Shown here in pieces: positions 8,262 to 14,594 of a stretch of 16,183 bases of DNA. The position numbers and the translations under genes are program-made. The notes beneath the pieces were generated by a model, which saw only the letters and a list, made by a program, of their open reading frames with translations, did not search any database and was not told the origin of the DNA. Origin of the DNA: Gordoniibacillus chartarius (GTDB lineage Bacteria; Bacillota; Bacilli; Paenibacillales; NBRC-103111). The DNA lies in NCBI RefSeq assembly GCF_042432825.1, contig NZ_JBHLWN010000086.1, forward strand, positions 1 through 16,183, written 5' to 3'. The first letter of the stretch is position 1, and the number at the start of each line of letters is the position of its first letter.

Positions 8262-9184
8262 TCAACTTAGCCTTTCATTAAACAATCTCTGCGAAAAATC
8301 AACTATCATTTCTCTCTTCGCTAGTTTATTCAACCAATGAGTCGGTATAGCATTATAACCGTAAAAAGCACCAGCTAATTGACCATAAACAACTCCCGTT
8401 GTATCGGCGTCATCGCCGAGATTGACTGCCAGTAAAGCACCTTCTTCAAAAGAGGTAGTTTTTTCGAAGGCCCACAAAGCAGCCTCAAGTGATTTTACAA
8501 CGTATCCCGATCCCTTTATCTCGGGTGGTTCGTTGAAACGATAAGAACCCTTACGAACTTCCTCGATTCTAGGTGCTAAGGTATCGAGTCCTAACCACTC
8601 GTCAAAAGCAGCAGAATTCAGGAGCTGTTCCTTAGTCCATCCTTGTAAAGCAGCGACGATGTATGCCGCAAACAGCTTACAAGCATCTACACATTCTGCC
8701 GCGGCATGTGTAGTCTTGGAGCTCTCCGCCGAGTAGAGAATTGCAGTCATAGGCTGCTCTCCATAATACATGGGGACCGGTGCCAATCTCATTATAGATC
8801 CGTTACCAGCTGTGTTCGGATTTTTTGACCCACAGTAACCTTCCCCTGTCCTTTCATGCTTCAGGATAGCTTCACGAGTAGCATTGCCCACATCGAAACA
8901 TTCACCTGTGCTGCTCATATACCCTTCACGCATCCACTTTTTGTATCGTGTCATCTGATCGACGGGGGCAAAACCCTTTCTTACGAGTAAACTCTCAGTT
9001 AAACAAAGCGCCATGGAAGTATCGTCCGTCCACTCTCCTGGCTGCAATTGAAACACACCTCCTCCCACCATATCCGTGACCGGTGGGAAAGAACCCGGGG
9101 AACAGAATTCCACGTAGTGCCTAGGGCATCTCCAACGGCTAATCCCAACAAGCATCCTTGGTACTTATCTAAAATCATCGCCAT
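8262..9184 (-). pseudogene. ADP-ribosylglycohydrolase (DraG/ARH family), single-base frameshift
   Basis: This family removes ADP-ribose from proteins or nucleic acids using two magnesium ions. The N-terminus lies in one frame from ATG 9184 (KYQGCLLGLAVGDALGTT) and the rest lies in another, beginning VEFCSPGSFPP. The join is near 9111-9116 and needs one extra base, for example ACTACGGTGG instead of ACTACGTGG. Reassembled, it gives about 307 residues, the normal size, with every metal-site motif: GDALG, EWTDDTSMAL, NGSIMRLAP and LGDDADTTG. The ATG has AAAGGAGGG eight bases upstream and overlaps the previous stop as TAATG. The long downstream frame (8262-9155) alone lacks the GDALG motif. The frameshift is seen directly; whether it is biological or an assembly error is open. 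Confidence 0.85.
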
Positions 9185-9420
9185 TACAGCAACCCTCCTT
9201 TCAAATTGCGGTAAAAATGGTGATACACTTCATGAGGATATAGATGGAACGTGTCTTTCATGACTGCGCAAGCCGAAATGACAATGTCCGTCCCTTCCGA
9301 ATTGATTTCAAATTCGATCCCGCGGGAAGTCAAATAGTGATACATCTCTTGTTTTTTGGAGCAGCTGTCGTTTTCCCCAATTCTATAGCGCTCTATCAAA
9401 TCGTAAATTGTTTTCTTCAA
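9184..9420 (-). CDS. Small hypothetical protein upstream of the ADP-ribosylglycohydrolase
   Basis: A 78-residue frame from TTG 9420, rich in charged and aromatic residues (KKTIYDLIERYRIGENDS, then YHYLTSRGIEFEI, ending in a YHHFYRNLKGG-like tail). No family is recognised. The TTG has no ribosome binding site. The same frame stays open upstream to 9477 as NQIEEVLAEINLLDL without a start codon. ATG 9473, with AAGGA eight bases before it, encodes MNEL in the neighbouring frame and joins it if one base is restored near 9462. The real gene is therefore probably about 96 residues (9184-9473) and frameshifted. It is coupled to the next gene by TAATG. Confidence 0.55.
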   Translation of the reverse strand: MKKTIYDLIERYRIGENDSCSKKQEMYHYLTSRGIEFEINSEGTDIVISACAVMKDTFHLYPHEVYHHFYRNLKGGLL

Positions 9421-9484
9421 ATCTAATAAATTTATCTCTGCTAATACTTCCTCTATCTGATTAACTCGTTCATGCGTTTATCCT

Positions 9485-9565
9485 TCATATAGCTTTAAGC
9501 CATTCTTCCTTTGTTTCAGGTCCTTTCACAGTTCGATCACCGATGAAGTAGACAAAAACTAAATA
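9485..9565 (-). pseudogene. 3' fragment of a small reading frame cut by the IS5 element
   Basis: An open frame running from the IS end to TGA at 9485-9487 reads YLVFVYFIGDRTVKG and then PETKEEWLKAI. It looks like real protein, but I cannot assign a family. Joining it to the other side of the IS at the shared TA (9564-9565 and 13666-13667) keeps the frame open back to 13700. The joined frame contains an ATG at 13676-13674 (MSNYLVF), with a TAG just above 13700. The host gene may thus have been only about 29 codons, or already decayed. It would have been first in the set with the hypothetical, ADP-ribosylglycohydrolase and phosphatase genes. Confidence 0.4.
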
Positions 9566-10539
9566 GGGCTTGCTGAACGAACCGTTACACAGCCAATTTT
9601 GATCTGGGAAACGTCTTTCCGAAACCATTGGAAAATAAAGAAAAAGAGAAGCCGCAGGCGGCGTTCCAGATTCATCACGAGCAGTTGCAGGGCGATGACC
9701 GCACCGCTCGTCTCATCCAGCCGCGCCCGGATACGACCGAGTCCGTATTTGCGTTTTCCTTCACCGAATTTGCCCTCGATGGCATTTCGTTCCCCTGCAT
9801 CCTGACGAGCAACCCGTTTCATCTCGCCTGCGTCCGCTTTTCGCGAGGGTCGTCCGAGCGCCGGGCAGCTTAACCGGATCCCGCGCTCCTTGCAATACGC
9901 ACGGTTCTCCCGATTTCGATAGATCTGGTCAGCCAGTACGACTTTGGGGTAACAGCCAAACCGCGCTTTGTAGGCCTCCACCGATTCGATCAGTGTGACG
10001 CCTTCGTTGAAGTTGTCCCATTGCCGCCGCTCCAGGAAGGCAAACCCGTTCACCAGACTAACGGATACTTTGGCGCCGAACTCCACCTTGGCTCTAGCCT
10101 TCCCTCGCACGATCGGGCGGACGTGCGGCTGATAAATGCTAACGATGTGATCCACCATCTGATGGGATCGCGTCGTGTACATCGCGTATTGCTGGCGATA
10201 CAACTCCTGAATGACGAGCAAGTCCTTGTACTGGCGCTTGCTGAGATGGGTGAGCGGTGTCAGGGACGTTAGTTCTTCAATGATGCGCAAGTCGCGCCGG
10301 ACGAATGACAACTGCTTGCCGATTCCTCGCCGCAGCGCTTTGGATCCGATACGACGCTGCTTGACAATGGCGAGGTATGATTCTCTAGCCTTCTCCCGGT
10401 ACGTACGCGGCTTGGGGCGTTTGCCGCAATGCGGCGCATGAAGCACGTCGATGATCGCTTCCAACTTCTCGCGAGCTTCATTCAACAATGCGATATCGGT
10501 CGGGTAGGCAATGTCGGCCGGCGCGCATGTGGCATCCAT
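9559..10539 (-). pseudogene. IS5-like transposase, C-terminal catalytic part
   Basis: This part carries the DDE catalytic core: the first aspartate in MDATCAPADIAYPTD, the second in VVLADQIYRNREN and the glutamate in NAIEGKFGEGKRKYGLGR. It is the same gene as the upstream fragment, displaced by one base near 10540: reading CTG CTA and re-reading the A gives LLMDATCAPAD, a smooth family sequence. No slippery heptamer is evident at the join, so a deletion is more likely than programmed frameshifting. The final codons run through the terminal inverted repeat and the stop TAG (9559-9561) lies in host DNA outside the element. Confidence 0.82.
9567..9582 (+). repeat. Left terminal inverted repeat of the IS5-like element
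   Basis: GGCTTGCTGAACGAAC, perfectly matched in inverted orientation at 13649-13664. The transposase frame reads through it before stopping in flanking DNA. Confidence 0.85.
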
Positions 10540-11053
10540 AGCAGTGTTCCTTGATTGGGGTCGGGTTCGCCCTTTGTACGTTTACGGCGGCTCTTTCCCC
10601 CTGTTGTTGGAGGCGTCGGCTCGTCGTCATCACTGCGCTCTTCAGCTTGCTTTGCGACTTCGATGGCGATCCACTCGTTTACTTCGGCGATGACGGCTTC
10701 CCCGAGTCGCTTGCGGAAATGCGTCATGAGCGAATGATGAAACGGCGGTGTCTCCTGATAACCAGGCAGACCGAGGAAGTATTGCAAATACGGGTTCTCG
10801 ACGATTTGTTCGACCGTTTCGCGATCCGACAGCTGCAGACGCTCTTGGATAATGAGCGCCCCGAGTGCCATTCGTACAGACACCGCCCGTTGTCCCTTGA
10901 ATGACTTCTTGAAGGACTTGGCGTACTTCTGGTCGACTTTCGCCCAAGGCAGAAGTTGCGCGAGTTTGATCCAACGATTCTCCGGATTCAAACGATCGCC
11001 GAAGGGCAAAAAGAAGTCACTCGGCAGCAGTAACTGGTTCGCTTGGTTCGTGT
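10482..11053 (-). pseudogene. IS5-like transposase, N-terminal part, 5' end split off by the IS21
   Basis: Contains the DUF772-type N-terminal region of IS5-like transposases: LLLPSDFFLPFGDRLNPE, NRWIKLAQLLPW, SVRMALGALIIQERL, ENPYLQYFLGLPGY and SLMTHFRKRLGE. An ATG lies at 11009, but the family sequence clearly begins further up. The frame continues as TNQANQLLLPSDFF to the IS21 boundary at 11053/11054. Its true first codons, ATG TAC GAG CCG T, are at 13544-13532 beyond the IS21, with GGAG nine bases before the ATG. The reading frame then drifts from the catalytic part near 10540. Confidence 0.82.
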
Positions 11054-11102
11054 TGTAACCGTCAAGACCTTTTGAACAATTTTCGCTAATTAATTTTGAA
11101 CA
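11054..11102 (+). repeat. Left terminal inverted repeat of the IS21 element
   Basis: Begins TGTAACCG and ends TTTTGAACA, directly before the istB stop codon. Matches the right end at about 30 of 49 positions, best in the terminal TGTRACCG and in the inner AACAA...GAACA segment. Confidence 0.75.
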
Positions 11103-11858
11103 CTAAGCGTTCTGAAAAATCGTCTGCCGATACTTCAAGCGATAGCTGTCTCCGTTCAGCTGAATCACCTCGCTTTTGTGCAGGATTCGGTCAAGGATCG
11201 CCGTTGTAATGGCCTGATCTCCCAAGAGTTCGCCCCAATCTTCGGGGCCTTTGTTGGAAGTTAAAATAATCGATGTTTGACCATAAAGCTTGTTGATGAA
11301 CTGAAAGAACATGTTCGCTTCATTTCGGTCCATGGCCATAAACATTAAATCATCGAGGATCACTAGATCACTGTGTAACAAGCGTTTCACCTTATACTGA
11401 GATGACCGTGAAATCAGTTGGGTTTTCAGCAGATGAATCAGTGTATCCATCGTCACAAAGCTGACTTTACGGCCATTCTTTAAGGCTTCGATGCCCAAGC
11501 CGATGGCCAGGTGGGTCTTTCCGACACCGGGAGGGCCGAGCAGAATGAGATTGTAATTCTGCTCCAACCACAACAATTCTCTCAGCTGTTGAAATTGCCG
11601 CTTGCTCAGCGAGGGCTGCTCCTCCAGGCGGTATTCATCGAGTGTCTTTAACTCGGGAAAGGATGCCCATTTATATCGCCGGGCCAGTTGTTTTTCTTCC
11701 CGGCGCACGATTTCATAGTGAAGCAGCCGCTCAAGGAATTCGCGGCAGGTCCACTGGGCCTGTTCGGCTTCCATCAGACTTTGATCTATGATCTGGGCTG
11801 CCTCCGTCAGATTTAAGATTTTCAAGGTTTGTTTCAGTTCTGCGACCGGTTCTTTCAT
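11103..11858 (-). CDS. istB: IS21 helper ATPase IstB
   Basis: AAA+ ATPase of 251 residues that assembles on DNA and activates the IstA transposase for target integration. Walker A is GPPGVGKTHLAIGLG near residue 109 and Walker B is LVILDDLMF near 169. The sensor region IILTSNKGPEDWGELLGD follows, with the arginine-containing AILDRILHKSEVI. An N-terminal helical IS21-type domain precedes. The ATG has GAGGAGG six bases upstream and follows the istA stop by two bases, so translation is probably coupled. Length and motifs are normal, and no damage is seen. Confidence 0.94.
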   Translation of the reverse strand: MKEPVAELKQTLKILNLTEAAQIIDQSLMEAEQAQWTCREFLERLLHYEIVRREEKQLARRYKWASFPELKTLDEYRLEEQPSLSKRQFQQLRELLWLEQNYNLILLGPPGVGKTHLAIGLGIEALKNGRKVSFVTMDTLIHLLKTQLISRSSQYKVKRLLHSDLVILDDLMFMAMDRNEANMFFQFINKLYGQTSIILTSNKGPEDWGELLGDQAITTAILDRILHKSEVIQLNGDSYRLKYRQTIFQNA

Positions 11859-11860
11859 GG

Positions 11861-13429
11861 TTAGCCTCCTCTCAAGATGCGTTGGTATACCTGGACATCA
11901 CGAATTTGCGGTTTGGCTTTCCATTTGGCCGGATCCGTTCCTTGCAGCGGCTTTACTTCGTCCGATGTAGCTGGCGCGTCATCAACGATTGTGTTAGAAA
12001 AATAACGCATGGCATCCGCAAAGTCTGTCGCACGATACAACCGGTGGGTCATACAATAACGAAGCGCCTGATTCACGACGGTTAAACTTGCTTCTTGCAG
12101 GGTCTTCTGGATGAGCTGTAGTTGATCCCGGATGTACCGTGGTTGCCTTTGGCAGATGGCTTCCAAGTAGGCGGCAGCCAGCTGCGTGTCGGAGAACTGC
12201 CTTGTCACGCTTTCCAAATAAGCACGGATACCTTTGGTTCGGTCTCGTCGGTGATTGGTGTTTTGAATGAGTTGCCCTTTCAGGAAGGAACGTTCATGTT
12301 CGGCCAGATACTCTCCGGTATTCAAATCATAGATCCGCAGTCTGGTTTCACATGCTTGTACACCGACCTCTTTGGCAGTGCCGTCATATGTGCCAAGCGG
12401 AACCGAGTACCGGTTGCCTTCATACCAGATGGTATTGTCCTTTCGCACGGTCCTTGTTATACTCATTTTAGGAGATTTTATTTTTTCGAGGACCGGGCGA
12501 AGATGTTGCTTTTCGATGGCAAACACTTCGGCCGGTATTTTTTTCGTCGTATGGTGAACCAGGGCGTTGCCGGTCCGATCCAGCCAGGACAAACATTCCT
12601 CATTGAGCTTATCTACACTGACAAACATCCGATGGCGGGCAAAGTTTTGTTTCACATATTTCACGACATTCTCCACACGCCCCTTGCTTTCGGGATCCTG
12701 TTTCCGGCACATGCGAACGTGGAAGCCGCGCTGGCGTACATAGGATGCAAATTCATGGGTCAGGATCAAGTCGCCGTAATTTTCACTCGCAAGCAGCAAA
12801 TGATCTTGGTCGTACACAATCTCCCGGGTCATCCCGCCATAATAAACAAAGGCAAGTTCGTGCGCGTCGATCACGTCCTTGGTGACGAAGGGACGGTCTT
12901 GCCAATGGACGAATTTATGCCTGGAGTGGGAAAGAACGAACGTGATGAACCATAACTTCACCGGGTTGCCTTGCAAATTTTTTATTTTCACTTCCCCGAA
13001 ATCCACTTGCATTTGCTCGCCCATCGGTGGGTCGGCAACCGCTTCATATTGCCTTTGTTGTACCGTTTTAGGGATGCCATGCCTGATTCGGAGTTCTCGG
13101 ACGTAACTTCTGACGGTGCTCGCTCCGATTTTAAAATCGGCATGGCGCTCTTTCAGCCAGTCCAGGATTTGTGCTGCGGATAGATCCGGGTATTCCCGCA
13201 GCCACTGCAAGATTTGCTGCTCATAAGGGTCTAACTTTTTTGCACGGGTTTCAAGATCTTCCATAAACTGTTTGAATTGATCCGGATTCATACTCAGATA
13301 TTTGTAAACCGTATTTCTGGAGATATTCAGATTTCGAGCGATCTGAGATATCTTCAACCCTTTTGCTTTTAATTGATGAACAGAGAAATACATATGCCAC
13401 CTTTCTAAGCGTTTCATCCTCTTCCTCAC
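11861..13429 (-). CDS. istA: IS21 transposase IstA
   Basis: Integrase-core (DDE) transposase of about 520 residues. A helix-turn-helix near the N-terminus (LKISQIARNLNISRNTVYKYL) would bind the terminal repeats. The catalytic core shows MQVDFGE near 140, VYDQDHLLLASE near 205 and SKGRVENVVKYVKQNF near 250. A C-terminal beta-barrel-like region follows (NRYSVPLGTYDG). The long frame opens with GTG at 13429; ATG 13417, preceded by GAGGAAGAGG, or ATG 13393 may be the true start. It lies directly upstream of istB in the same element. Intact. Confidence 0.93.
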   Translation of the reverse strand: MRKRMKRLERWHMYFSVHQLKAKGLKISQIARNLNISRNTVYKYLSMNPDQFKQFMEDLETRAKKLDPYEQQILQWLREYPDLSAAQILDWLKERHADFKIGASTVRSYVRELRIRHGIPKTVQQRQYEAVADPPMGEQMQVDFGEVKIKNLQGNPVKLWFITFVLSHSRHKFVHWQDRPFVTKDVIDAHELAFVYYGGMTREIVYDQDHLLLASENYGDLILTHEFASYVRQRGFHVRMCRKQDPESKGRVENVVKYVKQNFARHRMFVSVDKLNEECLSWLDRTGNALVHHTTKKIPAEVFAIEKQHLRPVLEKIKSPKMSITRTVRKDNTIWYEGNRYSVPLGTYDGTAKEVGVQACETRLRIYDLNTGEYLAEHERSFLKGQLIQNTNHRRDRTKGIRAYLESVTRQFSDTQLAAAYLEAICQRQPRYIRDQLQLIQKTLQEASLTVVNQALRYCMTHRLYRATDFADAMRYFSNTIVDDAPATSDEVKPLQGTDPAKWKAKPQIRDVQVYQRILRGG

Positions 13430-13477
13430 CCATCATGATGTTTCATCTAGGAATTATGATAGAAAGAGGATGTTAAA

Positions 13478-13526
13478 TGTTCAATCTTATTCAGCAATTT
13501 TTGTTGTCTCTATTTTAGCGGTCACA
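13478..13526 (-). repeat. Right terminal inverted repeat of the IS21 element
   Basis: Read inward on the minus strand it begins TGTGACCG and ends ATTGAACA, the counterpart of the left end. It is bordered outside by the CGTGT duplicate. Confidence 0.75.
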
Positions 13527-13544
13527 CGTGTACGGCTCGTACAT
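13527..13544 (-). pseudogene. Separated first codons of the IS5-like transposase
   Basis: ATG TAC GAG CCG TAC ACG (MYEPYT) with GGAG nine bases upstream. After removal of the IS21 and one CGTGT copy, it reads on as NQANQLLLPSDFF in the same frame as the main transposase fragment ending at 11048-11053. The remaining 13545-13648 is the IS5 5' leader; I see no convincing promoter in it. Confidence 0.75.
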
Positions 13545-13648
13545 TTCGTCACGCTCCATGTGCACGGTTTTTGGCCCGTTTTCTCCAATTTCCATGCATA
13601 TGAATTCGATATGAAGAGCCTCAAACCCTTGTTAATACTGGATTTTTT

Positions 13649-13664
13649 GTTCGTTCAGCAAGCC
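13649..13664 (-). repeat. Right terminal inverted repeat of the IS5-like element
   Basis: Inverted perfect copy of the 16-bp left repeat; followed by G and then TA, the likely target duplicate. Confidence 0.85.
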
Positions 13665-13764
13665 GTAATTAGACATAAGATTGTCATAGAATATATGTTC
13701 CTATGGAATTCAATCCCATAACTGCTAATTCGACAATATAGGTAGTTAGTCCTGTAAAAATATG

Positions 13765-13806
13765 AAAAAACCCAAACAAAGCAGTTTAGAACTACTTTGT
13801 TCGGGT
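13765..13806 (-). terminator. Intrinsic terminator of the SNF2 / small-protein unit
   Basis: On the minus strand ACCCGAACAAAGTAGTT pairs with AACTGCTTTGTTTGGGT (15 of 17 matched) across a three-base loop, and the stem is followed directly by a run of six T. It lies 53 bases after the stop of the 62-residue gene. Confidence 0.85.
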
Positions 13807-13859
13807 ACGTTGTAATAGAAAATAGGATAATGAAGAAGGATTGCGAGCAGCTAACCATC

Positions 13860-14048
13860 CTAAATTTTTTGTATAATGAGCTGGCAAGTTGATAGTCCCG
13901 CTTCTTGAATAATGCGATTATCAGATTTTAGATACATTTGGATACACTCTATATAATCCTTAACTTCATCATCAGACAGGAAATCAAAGTACTTGCAATG
14001 ATTATCCAAAATCCCCTTTAATAGCAACAACTTTTCTTTTCCCGTCAT
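13860..14048 (-). CDS. Small hypothetical protein (62 residues)
   Basis: A mostly helical, acidic small protein: MTGKEKLLLLKGILDNH at the start, DDEVKDYIECIQMYL in the middle and STCQLIIQKI at the end, with no membrane segment or signal peptide. No family recognised. The ATG has GGAAGG six bases upstream, which supports it as a real gene. It is followed by an intrinsic terminator and lies 135 bases after the next gene upstream, so it is probably the last gene of the helicase unit. An immunity or accessory role is conceivable but not supported by sequence alone. Confidence 0.62.
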   Translation of the reverse strand: MTGKEKLLLLKGILDNHCKYFDFLSDDEVKDYIECIQMYLKSDNRIIQEAGLSTCQLIIQKI

Positions 14049-14183
14049 AATGTTCCTTCCACCTTTAGTCTAACCCTCATACGGATTAGAGCGAATCGTC
14101 ATTCCTGGATTAGAATGAGATAAGATGTACTGGTGTTCTTCAAACAAATCCGACAAATTGAGATATAAACTTCTCATCAATCT

Positions 14184-14594
14184 CTATAGGATACGCTTCC
14201 CATCTTGAAACAAACAAGCGGGTACAGCGCCCTCTAATAAAGGATTCGCTGAGGAAGCTCTAATATATCCTTTATACTGCCACATAATTTCAACTATCGG
14301 GTCAGCATCTCTTCCTGTTATCTCATGGTAAAACGGCGTCACGATTAGCACATAACCATCTGTAGACTGGTTATGATCTCCAATCAGTCTCTTCAAGCAG
14401 TTCCATATAATGAAGGGACCCTTCTTAATCTTTTTGGATCTTTGTCTGGAGAATACTTCGATTACAGATAAATAAATATTCTGGATGTGCTCGTTGACTG
14501 CATTTTCATCCTTCGAATCCACTAAATGTGATAAATCAAACTGATAAGCCCAACCATTGGCTTTAAGCATCTCTTCACTTAGCTCGAGTTGCAT
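14184..14594 (-). CDS. Hypothetical protein overlapping the SNF2-type helicase gene
   Basis: A soluble-looking protein of about 136 residues with a basic patch (FSRQRSKKIKKGPF) and conserved-looking segments GYVLIVTPFYHEITGRDADP and EIMWQYKGYIRASSANP. I do not recognise the family. The frame is open from 14645, but ATG 14594 is preferred: GGAG stands nine bases upstream and it overlaps the helicase stop by 20 bases, indicating coupled translation. Coupling suggests the product works with the helicase. The 135 bases after it (14049-14183) hold no gene. Confidence 0.65.
   Translation of the reverse strand: MQLELSEEMLKANGWAYQFDLSHLVDSKDENAVNEHIQNIYLSVIEVFSRQRSKKIKKGPFIIWNCLKRLIGDHNQSTDGYVLIVTPFYHEITGRDADPIVEIMWQYKGYIRASSANPLLEGAVPACLFQDGKRIL

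Larger units (their letters stand above)
11054..13526 (-). mobile_element. Complete IS21-family insertion sequence (istA, istB)
   Basis: A 2473-bp element flanked by a 5-bp direct repeat CGTGT (11049-11053 and 13527-13531). Its ends align as imperfect 49-bp inverted repeats starting TGTAACCG on the left and TGTGACCG read inward from the right. The left end also has two direct copies of TTTTGAACA (11070-11078 and 11094-11102), typical of the multiple terminal repeats of IS21 elements. Both genes are intact, so the element may be active. It was inserted after the IS5-like element, within codon 5 or 6 of that transposase. Confidence 0.92.
9566..13665 (-). mobile_element. IS5-like insertion sequence, interrupted by an IS21-family element
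   Basis: The outer element is bounded by perfect 16-bp inverted repeats GGCTTGCTGAACGAAC (9567-9582 and 13649-13664). A TA on each side (9564-9565, 13666-13667) is a likely 2-bp target duplication, as in some IS5 subgroups. Without the inner IS21 and its extra 5 bases the element is about 1.62 kb. Its transposase portion looks richer in G and C than the surrounding genes, consistent with recent arrival. The transposase is doubly broken: split by the IS21 and frameshifted near 10540. It probably can no longer move by itself. Confidence 0.82.

Noticed and set aside
10021..10904. Several plus-strand frames across the IS5 transposase
   Set aside because: Antisense shadows in G+C-rich DNA; the minus strand carries the transposase motifs.
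12122..12955. Long plus-strand open frame of 277 codons
   Set aside because: It is antisense to istA, whose integrase motifs are unmistakable, and its translation shows no recognisable domain.
13655..13858. 67-codon minus-strand frame after the 62-residue gene
   Set aside because: It begins next to the upstream gene's stop without a ribosome binding site, runs through the terminator hairpin and into the IS5 inverted repeat, and is low in complexity.
14085..14120. Two copies of GGATTAGA near 14090-14117
   Set aside because: Only two short copies with no further structure; compatible with chance.
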